64,000 nucleotides of DNA from assembly GCA_964393825.1 (NCBI GenBank), contig CAYMUY010000003.1, forward strand, positions 82,623-146,622, in the 5' to 3' direction. Within the stretch, counting starts at the first letter, position 1. Every line of letters starts with the position of its first letter. This document shows positions 39,835-48,519 of this stretch, one piece after another. Both the position numbers and the translations under genes were made by a program. The notes under the pieces are model-generated. The model was not told the DNA's origin. It did not search any database and saw nothing but the letters and a program-made list of their open reading frames with translations. Source of the DNA: PFJX01 sp964393825. Lineage in GTDB: Bacteria; Pseudomonadota; Gammaproteobacteria; Burkholderiales; Thiobacillaceae.

Positions 39835-41174
39835 AACTGGAACAGCTCAACCTGGTGAATTTCCGGGGCTTCGAGCAGATCGAGCTGAAGTTCGAGCCGG
39901 ACGTGAACGTCATCGCGGGCGTCAATGGCGTGGGCAAGTCGGGTCTGCTGGTCACCCTGGCCAACCTGTTCTCCCGCGCCCTGCCGGAGTTCACGGCCTC
40001 CACCGCGAAACCCATTCCCTTTACCGCCGAGGACATCCAGGAAGGCAAGGATCAACTGGAGGTGTCGGCGATCTTTTCGGTGGACGACCTGGCCTGTCAT
40101 ATGGGGGTGGTTCGCCAAAGGCGCTTCGAGGAAGCCGGCGACCTGTGGAACAGCTTTTGGCGCAAGACCACTTCGGCCCAATCCGCGCCCGCCAGGCCTT
40201 TTCGTGAGTTGCTTTCCGACCGGGTGCTCACGGGCCATATCGACGCGGGCAAGCTCGAATCCCAGCAACGCCTCGCCGAGTTGCTGGGACGATCCAGCCA
40301 GCCCCTGGTGATCTATTTCTCCTCCAAGCGCCAATTGCCCGGCCGCCCCCGCAGCCTGCCGGAGCCCAGGCCTTTCGAGTTGGCCAACGCCTATGGCTTC
40401 TCGCTACAGGATCGGGAAGTGGAACTGCGGGAGTTCATGCACTGGTTCCGGGTGGTGGAGGCCGGCATGCTGGGTTCCTCCGCCCGGGGTGAGCGCATCC
40501 TCGACGAGTTGCGCCGGGTGGTATCCACTTTCATGCCCGAGTTCTCCGACCTGCGCATCGAGGACACGCCCAGCCTGCGTTTCGTGGTGGAGAAGAACGG
40601 CCTGCCTCTGGCCCTGAACCAGTTGTCCGACGGCGAGCGGGGCTTGCTGGCCATGATTTTCGACATCACCCGCCGGCTCAGCATCGCCAATCCGGGCTTG
40701 GAGGACCCCATCGCCCAGGGCCAGGCCATCGTGCTGATCGACGAGATCGACCTGCATCTCCATCCCCAGTGGCAGCGGGAAGTCCTGCGCCGTCTGAAGG
40801 AGACCTTCAAGGCGTGCCAGTTCATCGTTACCACCCACTCGCCCCAGGTGCTGGGCGAGACGGAAAGCCGCTGCGTGCGCTTCCTGCGCCGGGAGAAAGG
40901 GCGGGTCATCGCCTGGACCCCGCCCCGCGCGCTGGGCCTGGATTCCAGCCGGGTGCTGGAAGAGTTGATGCGGGTGAAGGCCCGCAATGCCCAGATCGAC
41001 GCCGAGTTGCACAAGCTGTTCAAACACATCGACGCGGAGGCCCTGGACAAGGCCGAGGCGTTGATTACCAAACTGAAAATGAAACTCGGCGAGAACGACC
41101 CCGACCTGAACAGGGCGCGGGCGCTCATTGCATTCCTGGAGGGTGGGGATGAGGGAGATCAGAAAGGGGCGTGA
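39831..41174 (+). CDS. ptuA: AAA ATPase, Septu PtuA-like, inside the restriction-modification operon
   Basis: 447 residues of the SMC/OLD-like AAA (AAA_15/21) class: Walker A GVNGVGKS (residues 30-37), signature LNQLSDGERGLLAMIF (near 260) and Walker B IVLIDEIDLHLHP (near 302), then THSPQV. It is directly followed by, and overlaps, a gene for a TIGR02646-type HNH protein. That pairing is the Septu (PtuA/PtuB) anti-phage arrangement, where the ATPase controls an HNH nuclease. Here it is translationally coupled to hsdS upstream. The Septu assignment rests on the pair and fold, not on a search. Confidence 0.75.
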   Translation: MKLEQLNLVNFRGFEQIELKFEPDVNVIAGVNGVGKSGLLVTLANLFSRALPEFTASTAKPIPFTAEDIQEGKDQLEVSAIFSVDDLACHMGVVRQRRFEEAGDLWNSFWRKTTSAQSAPARPFRELLSDRVLTGHIDAGKLESQQRLAELLGRSSQPLVIYFSSKRQLPGRPRSLPEPRPFELANAYGFSLQDREVELREFMHWFRVVEAGMLGSSARGERILDELRRVVSTFMPEFSDLRIEDTPSLRFVVEKNGLPLALNQLSDGERGLLAMIFDITRRLSIANPGLEDPIAQGQAIVLIDEIDLHLHPQWQREVLRRLKETFKACQFIVTTHSPQVLGETESRCVRFLRREKGRVIAWTPPRALGLDSSRVLEELMRVKARNAQIDAELHKLFKHIDAEALDKAEALITKLKMKLGENDPDLNRARALIAFLEGGDEGDQKGA

Positions 41175-41781
41175 GCCCAGGTCGCTGACCCGGCACCGCA
41201 AGACGGCCCACGCGGATTACGACAACTATCCCGCCAAGGATGAATTGCGCGCGTCCCTGGTGGCCGAGCAGGGCGGTATCTGCTGCTATTGCATGCAGCG
41301 GATACGCCCGACGCCGGGAGAGATGAAGATCGAGCACTGGCATTGCCAATCTCTGTTTCCGGCCGAGCAACTGCGCTATGGAAATCTATTGGGCGCGTGC
41401 AGGGGCAACGAGGGCGAGCCCTGGGAGGAACAGCATTGCGATACTCGCAAGGGCGATATGCCCCTGAAGCGAAACCCGGCGGACAGGCGTTACCGGATCG
41501 AGAATTACATCCGTTTTCTAGGTAATGGCCGCGTTGAGTCACCGGATGCGGACTTCGATACCGAGATCAACGAAGTCCTGAACCTGAACCATCCCTTGCT
41601 GGTGAACAACCGCAAGGCGGCGCTGGATGCCTTTCTGGCGAGTCTGCAAGGCTTGGCAAATCTGAACGGTCCAAGGTGGCGGCAACTGCTGGGCGGTTGG
41701 GATGGCTCCTCCGCCGGGCAACTCAGGCCCTACGCCGGCGTGGTGGCGTTCTGGATACGCAAGAAACTGGGGCAGATATAG
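41149..41781 (+). CDS. ptuB: HNH-type endonuclease, Septu PtuB-like (TIGR02646)
   Basis: 210 residues. An N-terminal zinc/HNH core is visible: ICCYCMQRI (near 42, zinc Cys pair) and KIEHWHCQS (near 58, the HNH-like His). The rest, including NEVLNLNHPLLVNNRKAALD, fits the TIGR02646 group of nuclease effectors paired with AAA ATPases. The start at 41149 follows GGAGGG and overlaps the ptuA end by 26 bases. hsdR starts three bases after it, so five genes (hsdM, S, ptuA, ptuB, hsdR) form one coupled operon. Confidence 0.75.
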   Translation: MREIRKGREPRSLTRHRKTAHADYDNYPAKDELRASLVAEQGGICCYCMQRIRPTPGEMKIEHWHCQSLFPAEQLRYGNLLGACRGNEGEPWEEQHCDTRKGDMPLKRNPADRRYRIENYIRFLGNGRVESPDADFDTEINEVLNLNHPLLVNNRKAALDAFLASLQGLANLNGPRWRQLLGGWDGSSAGQLRPYAGVVAFWIRKKLGQI

Positions 41782-41783
41782 CC

Positions 41784-44700
41784 ATGGCCACCCATACCGA
41801 GTTCGCCTTCGAAACCGTCATTTCATCGGTGCTTCTGAACGGGGGCTACCAGGCCCTGCCAAGCGATACCTTCGACCGGGAGCGGGCCATTTTTCCCGAG
41901 GAGGTGCTGGCCTTCATCCGCGCCACCCAGGAAAACCAGTGGGCGAAGTTGGAAGCCTTGCACGGCGAGAAGACCGGTGAACGCGTACTGCTCGATCTTT
42001 GCAAATGGCTGGATGCCCACGGCGTGCTGGCCACGCTGCGTCACGGCTTCAAGTGCTATGGCCGCGCGCTGCGGGTGGCTTTCTTCAAGGCGGCCCATGG
42101 TCTGAACCCGGAACTGGAAGCGCGCTACGCCGCCAACCGCCTGGGGCTGACCCGGCAACTGCATTTCAGCCCCCGCAGCGAAAAATCCCTGGACGTGACC
42201 CTGAGCGTGAATGGCATCCCGCTGGTTACGCTGGAATTGAAGAATCCCATGACCGGGCAGACGGTGGAGGACGCCATGCGCCAGTACCGGCTGGACCGGG
42301 ACCCGCGCGAACGCATCTTCGATTTCAAGAAACGCACCCTGGTGCATTTCGCCGTGGACACCGAGGCGGTGTTCATGACCACCCGCCTGGCCGGCACGGC
42401 CACCCAGTTCCTGCCCTTCAATAGGGGCTGCGAAGGCGGCGCCGGCAACCCACCCGACCCCGCGGGGCGGGCTTACCGCACGGCCTATCTGTGGGAGGAA
42501 GTGCTGCAACGGGACAGCCTCATGGATTTGTTGGCGCGTTTCCTGCACCTTCAGATCGAAGAGCGCGTGACCGAGGAAGGCGGGAAGATCAAGAAGGAGA
42601 GCCTGATCTTCCCGCGCTATCACCAGCTTCAGGCGGTGCGCCAGCTGGTTGGAACGGCGGCGACGGAGGGACCGGGCCACAACTACCTGATCGAGCATTC
42701 CGCCGGCAGCGGCAAGAGCAACACCATCGCCTGGCTGGCGCACCGCTTGTCCTCGCTGCACGACGCGCGGGACAACCGGGTCTTCGACAGCGTCATCGTG
42801 GTGACCGACCGGCGGGTTCTGGACAAGCAGTTGCAGGACACCATCTATCAGTTCGAGCACCGACAAGGCGTGGTGCGGAAGATCGATCAGGATTCCCGGC
42901 AACTGGCCGAGGCACTGGAAACCAGCGTGCCGGTCATCATCACCACCTTGCAGAAATTCCCCTTTGTGTCCCGCCAGTTGCTCAAGCTGGCTGAGGAAAA
43001 GGGCGACAAGGCCAGTGGCCGGCTGGCGACCCGCCGCTGCGCGGTGCTGATCGACGAGGCCCACAGTTCCCAGTCCGGCGAGACGGCCACGGACTTGAAA
43101 GAAGTATTGGGCGGCGAGGAACTGCACGAGGAAGCCAGGCGCCGCGCCATCGAGGAAGGCGTGGCGAACATGGCGGAGTTGTTCCGCAAGATGGCCAAGC
43201 GTGGCCGGCAGGCCAATCTGAGTTTCTTCGCCTTCACCGCCACGCCCAAGTACAAGACCCTGGTGGTCTTCGGCCGGGACGGCGAACCCTTCCACCGCTA
43301 TACCATGCGGCAGGCCATCCAGGAGGGGTTCATCATGGATGTGCTGCTTAACTACACCAGCTACAAGGCCTATTACCGGCTGCTGAAATCCTGTGTGGAC
43401 GACCCGAATGTGGAGCGCAAGCAGGCGGCCAAGGCCCTGGCGCGCTTCATGCGTCTGCACCCCCACAACATCGCCCAGAAGACCGAAGTGATGGTGGAGC
43501 ATTTCAACGCAGTGACCCGGCACAAGATCGGCGGCAAGGCCAAGGGCATGGTGGTGACGGGCTCGCGCCTGGAAGCCGTGCGCTACAAGGAGAGCTTCGA
43601 CCGCTACATCCAGGCTAAGGGCTATCCGATCCGGACCTTGGTGGCGTTTTCCGGGACGGTGGAGGACGACCAGGCCCCCGGCAAGACCTACACCGAGGTC
43701 GCCATGAACGGGGGCATTCGGGAGAAGGATTTGCCCGAGAAATTTGCCACCTCCGAATACCAGGTGCTGCTGGTGGCGGAGAAGTACCAGACCGGTTTCG
43801 ACCAGCCTTTATTGCACACCCTGTATGTGGACAAGCGTCTGGCGGGCATTCAGGCGGTGCAGACCCTGTCACGCCTGAATCGCATCCATCCTCTGAAGGA
43901 AGACACCTTCGTGCTGGATTTCGTCAACGACAGGGAGACCATCCAGGAGGCCTTCAAGCAGTATTACGAGGGCACCGAAATGGGCGAGGAGGTCGATTCC
44001 GCACGCCTCTATGAAATCAAGGCGCAACTGGATGCCTCGGATATCTACTGGCGGGAGGAGGTGGAACGGTTCTGCGCGGTCTTTTTCAAGCCCAAGGCCC
44101 GGCAAAGCACAGCGGACCATCAAACCATGAACGCCGCGATTGACCCCGCCGTGGAACGTTTTCGCCAGTTGAAGCGTGACCACGTTGAGGAAGCCGAGTT
44201 ATGGCGCGGCAAGCTGCGGGCGTTTCTCAACCTGTATGCCTTCCTGAGCCAGGTAATTCCCTACCAGGACAGCGACCTGGAAAGGCTCTACTCTTACCTG
44301 CGCCATCTGGCGACCAAACTGCCCAAGCGCACCACGGGGCCTTCGTATCAGTTCGACGACGAGGTACGGCTGGAGTACTACCGCCTGCAAAAAATCAGCG
44401 AAGGATCGATCCAGTTGGAACAGGGCTATGCAAAGCCATTGGACGGACCGGCCGAAGTGGGGGGAGCCGTTCTGAGGGAGCCTCAGGTATTGCTGTCCCG
44501 GTTGATCGACCTGATCAATGAGCGATTCGGGACCGACTTCAACGAGGCTGATCAGCTCTTCTTCGATCAGATCGTGGAAGCGGCCGTGCAAGTGGATGCA
44601 CTCCGCCAGGCAGCGGAGGCCAACCACTTCGACAAGTTCCAGCTGGTGTTCAGGCAGGTGCTGGAGTCGTTATTCATCGAGCGCATGGACATGAACGAGG

Positions 44701-44837
44701 AGATGTTCGCGCGCTTCATGAACGAGCAGGAATTCCAGGAATTGGTTGCCAGGGGGCTGGCTGAGAAGGTGTACGAGCGATTTCCCAAGTCGCTGCCCTA
44801 CCCATTGACTTCAAGCAAGCGGAACAGGCGTGTTTGA
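41784..44837 (+). CDS. hsdR: type I restriction-modification endonuclease subunit HsdR (locus 1)
   Basis: About 1017 residues. The N-terminal nuclease domain shows a PD-(D/E)xK-type core (LDVTLSVNGIPLVTLELKN, near 133-151). Two RecA-like motor domains follow: Walker A EHSAGSGKSNT (near 304), DEAH box LIDEAHSS (near 421), FAFTATPKYKT (motif III) and QTGFDQPLLHT (near 670). It translocates and cuts unmethylated DNA with HsdM and HsdS. No truncation is seen. Confidence 0.93.
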   Translation: MATHTEFAFETVISSVLLNGGYQALPSDTFDRERAIFPEEVLAFIRATQENQWAKLEALHGEKTGERVLLDLCKWLDAHGVLATLRHGFKCYGRALRVAFFKAAHGLNPELEARYAANRLGLTRQLHFSPRSEKSLDVTLSVNGIPLVTLELKNPMTGQTVEDAMRQYRLDRDPRERIFDFKKRTLVHFAVDTEAVFMTTRLAGTATQFLPFNRGCEGGAGNPPDPAGRAYRTAYLWEEVLQRDSLMDLLARFLHLQIEERVTEEGGKIKKESLIFPRYHQLQAVRQLVGTAATEGPGHNYLIEHSAGSGKSNTIAWLAHRLSSLHDARDNRVFDSVIVVTDRRVLDKQLQDTIYQFEHRQGVVRKIDQDSRQLAEALETSVPVIITTLQKFPFVSRQLLKLAEEKGDKASGRLATRRCAVLIDEAHSSQSGETATDLKEVLGGEELHEEARRRAIEEGVANMAELFRKMAKRGRQANLSFFAFTATPKYKTLVVFGRDGEPFHRYTMRQAIQEGFIMDVLLNYTSYKAYYRLLKSCVDDPNVERKQAAKALARFMRLHPHNIAQKTEVMVEHFNAVTRHKIGGKAKGMVVTGSRLEAVRYKESFDRYIQAKGYPIRTLVAFSGTVEDDQAPGKTYTEVAMNGGIREKDLPEKFATSEYQVLLVAEKYQTGFDQPLLHTLYVDKRLAGIQAVQTLSRLNRIHPLKEDTFVLDFVNDRETIQEAFKQYYEGTEMGEEVDSARLYEIKAQLDASDIYWREEVERFCAVFFKPKARQSTADHQTMNAAIDPAVERFRQLKRDHVEEAELWRGKLRAFLNLYAFLSQVIPYQDSDLERLYSYLRHLATKLPKRTTGPSYQFDDEVRLEYYRLQKISEGSIQLEQGYAKPLDGPAEVGGAVLREPQVLLSRLIDLINERFGTDFNEADQLFFDQIVEAAVQVDALRQAAEANHFDKFQLVFRQVLESLFIERMDMNEEMFARFMNEQEFQELVARGLAEKVYERFPKSLPYPLTSSKRNRRV

Positions 44838-44904
44838 ACATCTGTCTCGGTTTTTTTCGATGGCAGTCTGGCGCACATCCGTGGCTTCGATGGCCCCCGC
44901 ATAT

Positions 44905-44938
44905 GAAAAAAAGCCCGCCCTCCGTCAGGAGGGCGGGC
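44905..44938 (-). terminator. rho-independent terminator after nifS
   Basis: A perfect stem (GCCCGCCCTCC and its complement, loop of four, 44913-44938) is flanked by eight A's on the + strand, which is a U run on the nifS strand. It ends the iscA-nifU-nifS transcript and may also limit read-through from hsdR. Confidence 0.85.
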
Positions 44939-44981
44939 GAAGCACCTGTTCCCGGAAGGCTCAGGTGGGGGAGCGCGGTGG

Positions 44982-46202
44982 TCAGGCGTAGACCGGCGCG
45001 AAGGCCTTTTCCGGTTCCGCCGCCGGGCCGCCGCCGTTTTCATCCTCGACCCAGTAGGGGGAGAGCTTGCGCAACTGGGCGATGATTTCCGGCACCACCT
45101 GGATGACCCGGTCGACTTCCGCTTCGGTGGTGTAGCGCGACAGCGAGAAGCGGGTGGTGCCGTGGGCGGCGGTGTAGGGAATGCCCATGGCGCGCATGAC
45201 GTGGCTGGGTTCCAGGCTGCCCGAGGTGCATGCCGATCCCGAACTCGCGGCGATGCCGAACTTGTTCAACAGCAGCAGGATGGCCTCGCCCTCGATGAAT
45301 TCAAAGGCGATGTTGCTGGTGTTGGGCAGGCGGTTGGTCACGTCGCCGGTGGCGAAGGCGCGCGGCACCTTGGCCAGGATGCCGGCTTCCAGCTTGTCGC
45401 GCAGGCGTTTCACCTCGGTGTTCTCGAAGTGCATGTGTTGCAGCGCCTGCTCGCAGGCCATACCGAGGGCGACGATGGAGGCGGTGTTCTCGGTGCCGGC
45501 GCGGCGGCCGCGTTCCTGATGACCACCACGCAGCAGCGGGCGGAAGCGCACACCGCGTTTCAGGTAGAGCACGCCGATGCCCTTGGGCGCGTGCAGCTTG
45601 TGGCCGGACAGCGAGAGCATGTCGATCTTGCTGTTTTTCAGGTCGATCGGCACCTTGCCGACAGCCTGCACCGCGTCGGTGTGGAAGAGAACGCCGGCGG
45701 CATGCGCCATCTGTGCCATCTCTTCCACCGGGAACAGGGTGCCGGTCTCGTTGTTGGCCCACATCACCGAGACCACGGCGACCTTGTCGGAAAGCAGTTT
45801 GCCGTAGGCGTCCAGGTCGAGGCGGCCCTTCTCGTCCACCTTCAGCAGGTGGACCTTGTAGCCCTCCTTCTCCATGTGCGTGCACAGGTTGAGGATGGCG
45901 GGGTGCTCGATGGTGGTGGTAATGATCTCCTTCTTCTCGGGGTTCGCTTTGAGCGCCGAGAGGATGGCGGTGGAGTCGGACTCGGTGCCGCAGGAGGTGA
46001 AGATGATTTCCGAGTCATGCTCGGCGCCGAGCAGTTCCTGCACCTGCATGCGCGCCTTCTTGATCGCCAGGCCCACCTTGTTGCCGAAGCTGTGCATCGA
46101 GGAGGGGTTGCCGAACTGCTCGGTGAAGAAGGGCAACATGGCCGCCACCACCGCGTCATCGACGCGGGTGGTGGCGTTGTTGTCGAGGTAGATGCCGTCC
46201 AT
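44982..46202 (-). CDS. nifS: cysteine desulfurase NifS
   Basis: 406 residues, a PLP enzyme taking sulfur from cysteine for nitrogenase clusters. PLP site SGHKLHAPKG (Lys near 203) and catalytic Cys in SSGSACTSGSLEPSHVM (near 325) are visible; the active-site loop lacks the IscS insertion, as expected for NifS. It lies downstream of nifU. Its 3' end and flank were copied to 17.7 kb, where a degenerate fragment remains. Confidence 0.95.
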   Translation of the reverse strand: MDGIYLDNNATTRVDDAVVAAMLPFFTEQFGNPSSMHSFGNKVGLAIKKARMQVQELLGAEHDSEIIFTSCGTESDSTAILSALKANPEKKEIITTTIEHPAILNLCTHMEKEGYKVHLLKVDEKGRLDLDAYGKLLSDKVAVVSVMWANNETGTLFPVEEMAQMAHAAGVLFHTDAVQAVGKVPIDLKNSKIDMLSLSGHKLHAPKGIGVLYLKRGVRFRPLLRGGHQERGRRAGTENTASIVALGMACEQALQHMHFENTEVKRLRDKLEAGILAKVPRAFATGDVTNRLPNTSNIAFEFIEGEAILLLLNKFGIAASSGSACTSGSLEPSHVMRAMGIPYTAAHGTTRFSLSRYTTEAEVDRVIQVVPEIIAQLRKLSPYWVEDENGGGPAAEPEKAFAPVYA

Positions 46203-46219
46203 GTCGGTTCCTTGGTGGG

Positions 46220-47113
46220 TTATGGGTGGCTGGCGGCGCGCGACAGCGAGCCGGCGCGGCTGGGCACGATCTTGACGAACTCGCCCAGATCTTCCATCAG
46301 CTTCTGCTGGATGCCCTGCAGGGTCAGGGCTTCCATCTGGCAGCCGGCGCAGGCGCCGATCATGTTGACGTAGATGGTCTTGCCGTCGACGTCGACCAGT
46401 TCGATGTCGCCATGGTCGCGTTGCAGTTGCGGTCGGACCGAATCGAGCACGGTTTCGATGCGCTTGATCCGCTGCAGGTTGGTCAGCTTGGACGGCTTGT
46501 TCTCTTCCTTCAGTTCGACCGTGTGCGGGCTGAAGGTCTCGCCGCGCTCGGCCATCACCTTGGCGAGGATTTCCTCGATGCCTTCATGGCAGGAGGAGCA
46601 GCCGCCGCCGGCCTTGGTGTAGTTGATGACTTCCTCCACCGAGGAGAGCTGGTTGGCGCGCACGGTGTCTTCGATCAGCACCGCGTCGATGGCGAAGCAC
46701 TTGCAGATCAGGGCGCCTTCCTCATGGTCGTCGCTCCATTCCTCGCCGCGATAATTGGCGATGGCCGCATGCAGGGCTTCGCGTCCCATCACCGAGCAGT
46801 GCATCTTCTCCGGCGGCAGGCCGTCGAGATAGTCGGCGATGTCCTGGTTGCTGACCTTGAGGGCGTCGTCCAGTGTCATGCCCTTGACGATTTCGGTCAG
46901 CGCCGAGCTGGAGGCGATGGCGGAGCCGCAGCCGAAGGTCTGGAAGCGGGCGTCCTGGATGGTTTCCGTGTCCGGATCGACCTTGAGCATCAGCCGCAGG
47001 GCGTCACCGCAGTTGATCGATCCGACATCGCCCACCGCGTTGGCGTCGTCCATGGCGCCGGCGTTATGGGGGCTGAAGAAGTGTTCCTTGACCTTGTCCG
47101 AGTAGTCCCACAT
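46220..47113 (-). CDS. nifU: modular Fe-S scaffold NifU
   Basis: 297 residues with three modules: IscU-like N-terminal scaffold (GSINCGDALRL, FGCGSAIASSSA, MHCSVMGREAL; three conserved Cys), a central BFD-type [2Fe-2S] domain (CKCFAID and GGGCSSCHEG, near 136-175) and a C-terminal NFU domain (GACAGCQME, CxxC near 275). It builds 4Fe-4S clusters for NifH, NifB and others. Full length, no damage seen. Confidence 0.96.
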   Translation of the reverse strand: MWDYSDKVKEHFFSPHNAGAMDDANAVGDVGSINCGDALRLMLKVDPDTETIQDARFQTFGCGSAIASSSALTEIVKGMTLDDALKVSNQDIADYLDGLPPEKMHCSVMGREALHAAIANYRGEEWSDDHEEGALICKCFAIDAVLIEDTVRANQLSSVEEVINYTKAGGGCSSCHEGIEEILAKVMAERGETFSPHTVELKEENKPSKLTNLQRIKRIETVLDSVRPQLQRDHGDIELVDVDGKTIYVNMIGACAGCQMEALTLQGIQQKLMEDLGEFVKIVPSRAGSLSRAASHP

Positions 47114-47125
47114 GGTGACGGCTCC

Positions 47126-47449
47126 TTACGCTGAAAACGAAGAACCGCACGCGCAGCTGCTGGTCGCGTTCGGGTTGACGAACTTGAAGCCGGAGCCGTT
47201 GAGGCTGTCGACGAAGTCCACGGTGACACCTTGCAGCAGCGGTGCCGAAAAGGCGTCGACCAGCAGCGTGATGCCATCCATCTCGACGACCACGTCGTCC
47301 TCGGCCTGGGCTTCCTCCAGCTTCATGCCGTACTGGAAACCGGAGCAGCCGCCGCCGGAGATGGCGATGCGCAGGCCGGCGACCGGGGTGGCCGCGCCCT
47401 TGATGAACTTGTCGATGGCGGCGAGGGCGGAAGGGGTGAGGGTGATCAT
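47126..47449 (-). CDS. nif-specific A-type Fe-S carrier (IscA-like)
   Basis: 107 residues of the HesB/IscA family. The three cluster Cys are in GGGCSGFQYG (near residue 34) and SSCACGSSF (near 98 and 100). Located before nifU as in many nif clusters (nifIscA), it probably transfers clusters for nitrogenase assembly. It is the first gene of the iscA-nifU-nifS operon, behind a sigma-54 promoter. Confidence 0.92.
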   Translation of the reverse strand: MITLTPSALAAIDKFIKGAATPVAGLRIAISGGGCSGFQYGMKLEEAQAEDDVVVEMDGITLLVDAFSAPLLQGVTVDFVDSLNGSGFKFVNPNATSSCACGSSFSA

Positions 47450-47495
47450 GTCGGGCTCCTGTCGTGGGCGTCATGGTGACGATGGTCAGGTATTC

Positions 47496-47510
47496 GCAAG
47501 GCCTGTGCCA
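47496..47510 (-). promoter_or_regulatory. sigma-54 promoter of iscA-nifU-nifS
   Basis: On the reverse strand TGGCAC-N5-TTGC, an exact consensus match (GG at 47508-47509, GC at 47496-47497, ten bases apart). Confidence 0.85.
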
Positions 47511-47604
47511 GACTGCAGGCTGCTTGTAACCCATTGTTATTGAATGAAACGCCAGATCGGAACGGCTCAACTCCGGTGTGTGGAGTCGTACCGTCGAGAG
47601 GGCT

Positions 47605-47620
47605 TGTAGGGTTTGCGACA
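47605..47620. promoter_or_regulatory. NifA site shared by iscA-nifUS and nifF
   Basis: Exact TGT-N10-ACA (47605-47607 and 47618-47620), 95 bases from the iscA -24 element and about 150 bases from the nifF one. The site is palindromic, so it could serve both directions. Confidence 0.7.
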
Positions 47621-47734
47621 GTTGTAGCGCCGGCGGGACGTCGGCGCGGCATGGCGCGCGCCGGGATGTAGCGCAGGCTTCCAGCCTGCAACACCGTTGG
47701 CGAAGATCGGGCAGGCTGGAAGCCTGCGCTACAT
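47621..47734. repeat. palindromic intergenic repeat between iscA and nifF
   Basis: ATGTAGCGCAGGCTTCCAGCCTGC-type 24-base arms (47666-47689 and 47711-47734) form a perfect inverted repeat. The leading edge at 47621 resembles the arm of the element inside nifQ. It lies between the NifA site and the nifF promoter. Confidence 0.75.
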
Positions 47735-47771
47735 GAAACCCAGTCGCGGTTGTTCGCACTTTCCACATGGT

Positions 47772-47786
47772 TGGCCCGGCCCTTGC
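47772..47786 (+). promoter_or_regulatory. sigma-54 promoter of nifF
   Basis: TGGCCC-N5-TTGC with GG at 47773-47774 and GC at 47785-47786, ten bases apart. The transcript would start about 30 bases before the nifF ATG. Confidence 0.75.
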
Positions 47787-47825
47787 ATGGATCGTCCTGT
47801 CCCTACTTCCACAAAGGAAACCGCC

Positions 47826-48362
47826 ATGGCACGCATCGGCATTTTTTTCGGCAGCAGCACCGGCAATACCCGTCGCATCGCCAAGATGATCAAGAAGCGC
47901 TATGACGACGCCACCATGGCCGAGGCGCTCAACGTCAACAAGGCCACGCCGGAGCTGGTGGCCAGCTACGACTACCTGATCCTCGGCACCCCGACCCTGG
48001 GCGAGGGCGACCTGCCCGGGCTGGATGCCGACTGCCAGCAGCCCAGCTGGGCCGAATTCCTGCCGCAATTGCAGGACGTCGACTTCACCGGCAAGACCGT
48101 CGCGCTCTACGGTCTGGGCGACCAGGAGAAATACGCGGAGAACTTCGTCGATGCCCTGGGCACGCTGTATGACTTCGTGACCGCCCGAGGCGCCCGCGTC
48201 GTCGGATTCTGGCCCAGCGACGGCTACGACTTCATCGCCTCGAAGGCGGAAAAGGAGGGTGAGTTCGTCGGTCTGGTGCTGGACCAGGACAACCAGAAAC
48301 AGCTCAGCGACGACCGCCTGGAAACCTGGCTGCGCCTGATTTCCGTGGAGTTCGGCCTGTAG
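47826..48362 (+). CDS. nifF: flavodoxin NifF
   Basis: 178 residues of the long-chain flavodoxin family: FMN phosphate loop IFFGSSTGNTRRIA (residues 5-18), TLGEGDLPG near 60, and YGLGDQEKYAENFVDALG near 98. NifF carries low-potential electrons to the nitrogenase Fe protein. AAAGGAAA lies before the ATG. Its sigma-54 promoter places it in the NifA regulon, divergent from iscA-nifUS. Confidence 0.93.
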   Translation: MARIGIFFGSSTGNTRRIAKMIKKRYDDATMAEALNVNKATPELVASYDYLILGTPTLGEGDLPGLDADCQQPSWAEFLPQLQDVDFTGKTVALYGLGDQEKYAENFVDALGTLYDFVTARGARVVGFWPSDGYDFIASKAEKEGEFVGLVLDQDNQKQLSDDRLETWLRLISVEFGL

Positions 48363-48387
48363 GCGATACGCCATGCGGAGGCGGCGC

Positions 48388-48403
48388 TGTCGGCTTTGCT
48401 ACA
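48388..48403 (+). promoter_or_regulatory. NifA site upstream of the unknown gene pair
   Basis: Exact TGT-N10-ACA (48388-48390 and 48401-48403), 66 bases upstream of the next -24 element and just after the nifF stop. Confidence 0.65.
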
Positions 48404-48468
48404 CCGCCGGCGGGCCTGGCCCGCGCCAGAAAGCGCGATTTCATGGTGCCGCGGCGGTGTCTCGTGTC

Positions 48469-48483
48469 TGGCCCGCAACTTGC
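48469..48483 (+). promoter_or_regulatory. sigma-54 promoter of the unknown gene pair
   Basis: TGGCCC-N5-TTGC, GG at 48470-48471 and GC at 48482-48483, ten bases apart. The predicted start near 48495 lies 25 bases before the ATG of the next gene. Confidence 0.7.
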
Positions 48484-48519
48484 TGAACACCGCGCATTTG
48501 CCCACCCGAGGAAATTTCC

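Noticed and set aside
47751..47767. A possible second NifA site before nifF
   Set aside because: The spacing is TGT-N11-ACA, not N10, and it lies almost on the -24 element.
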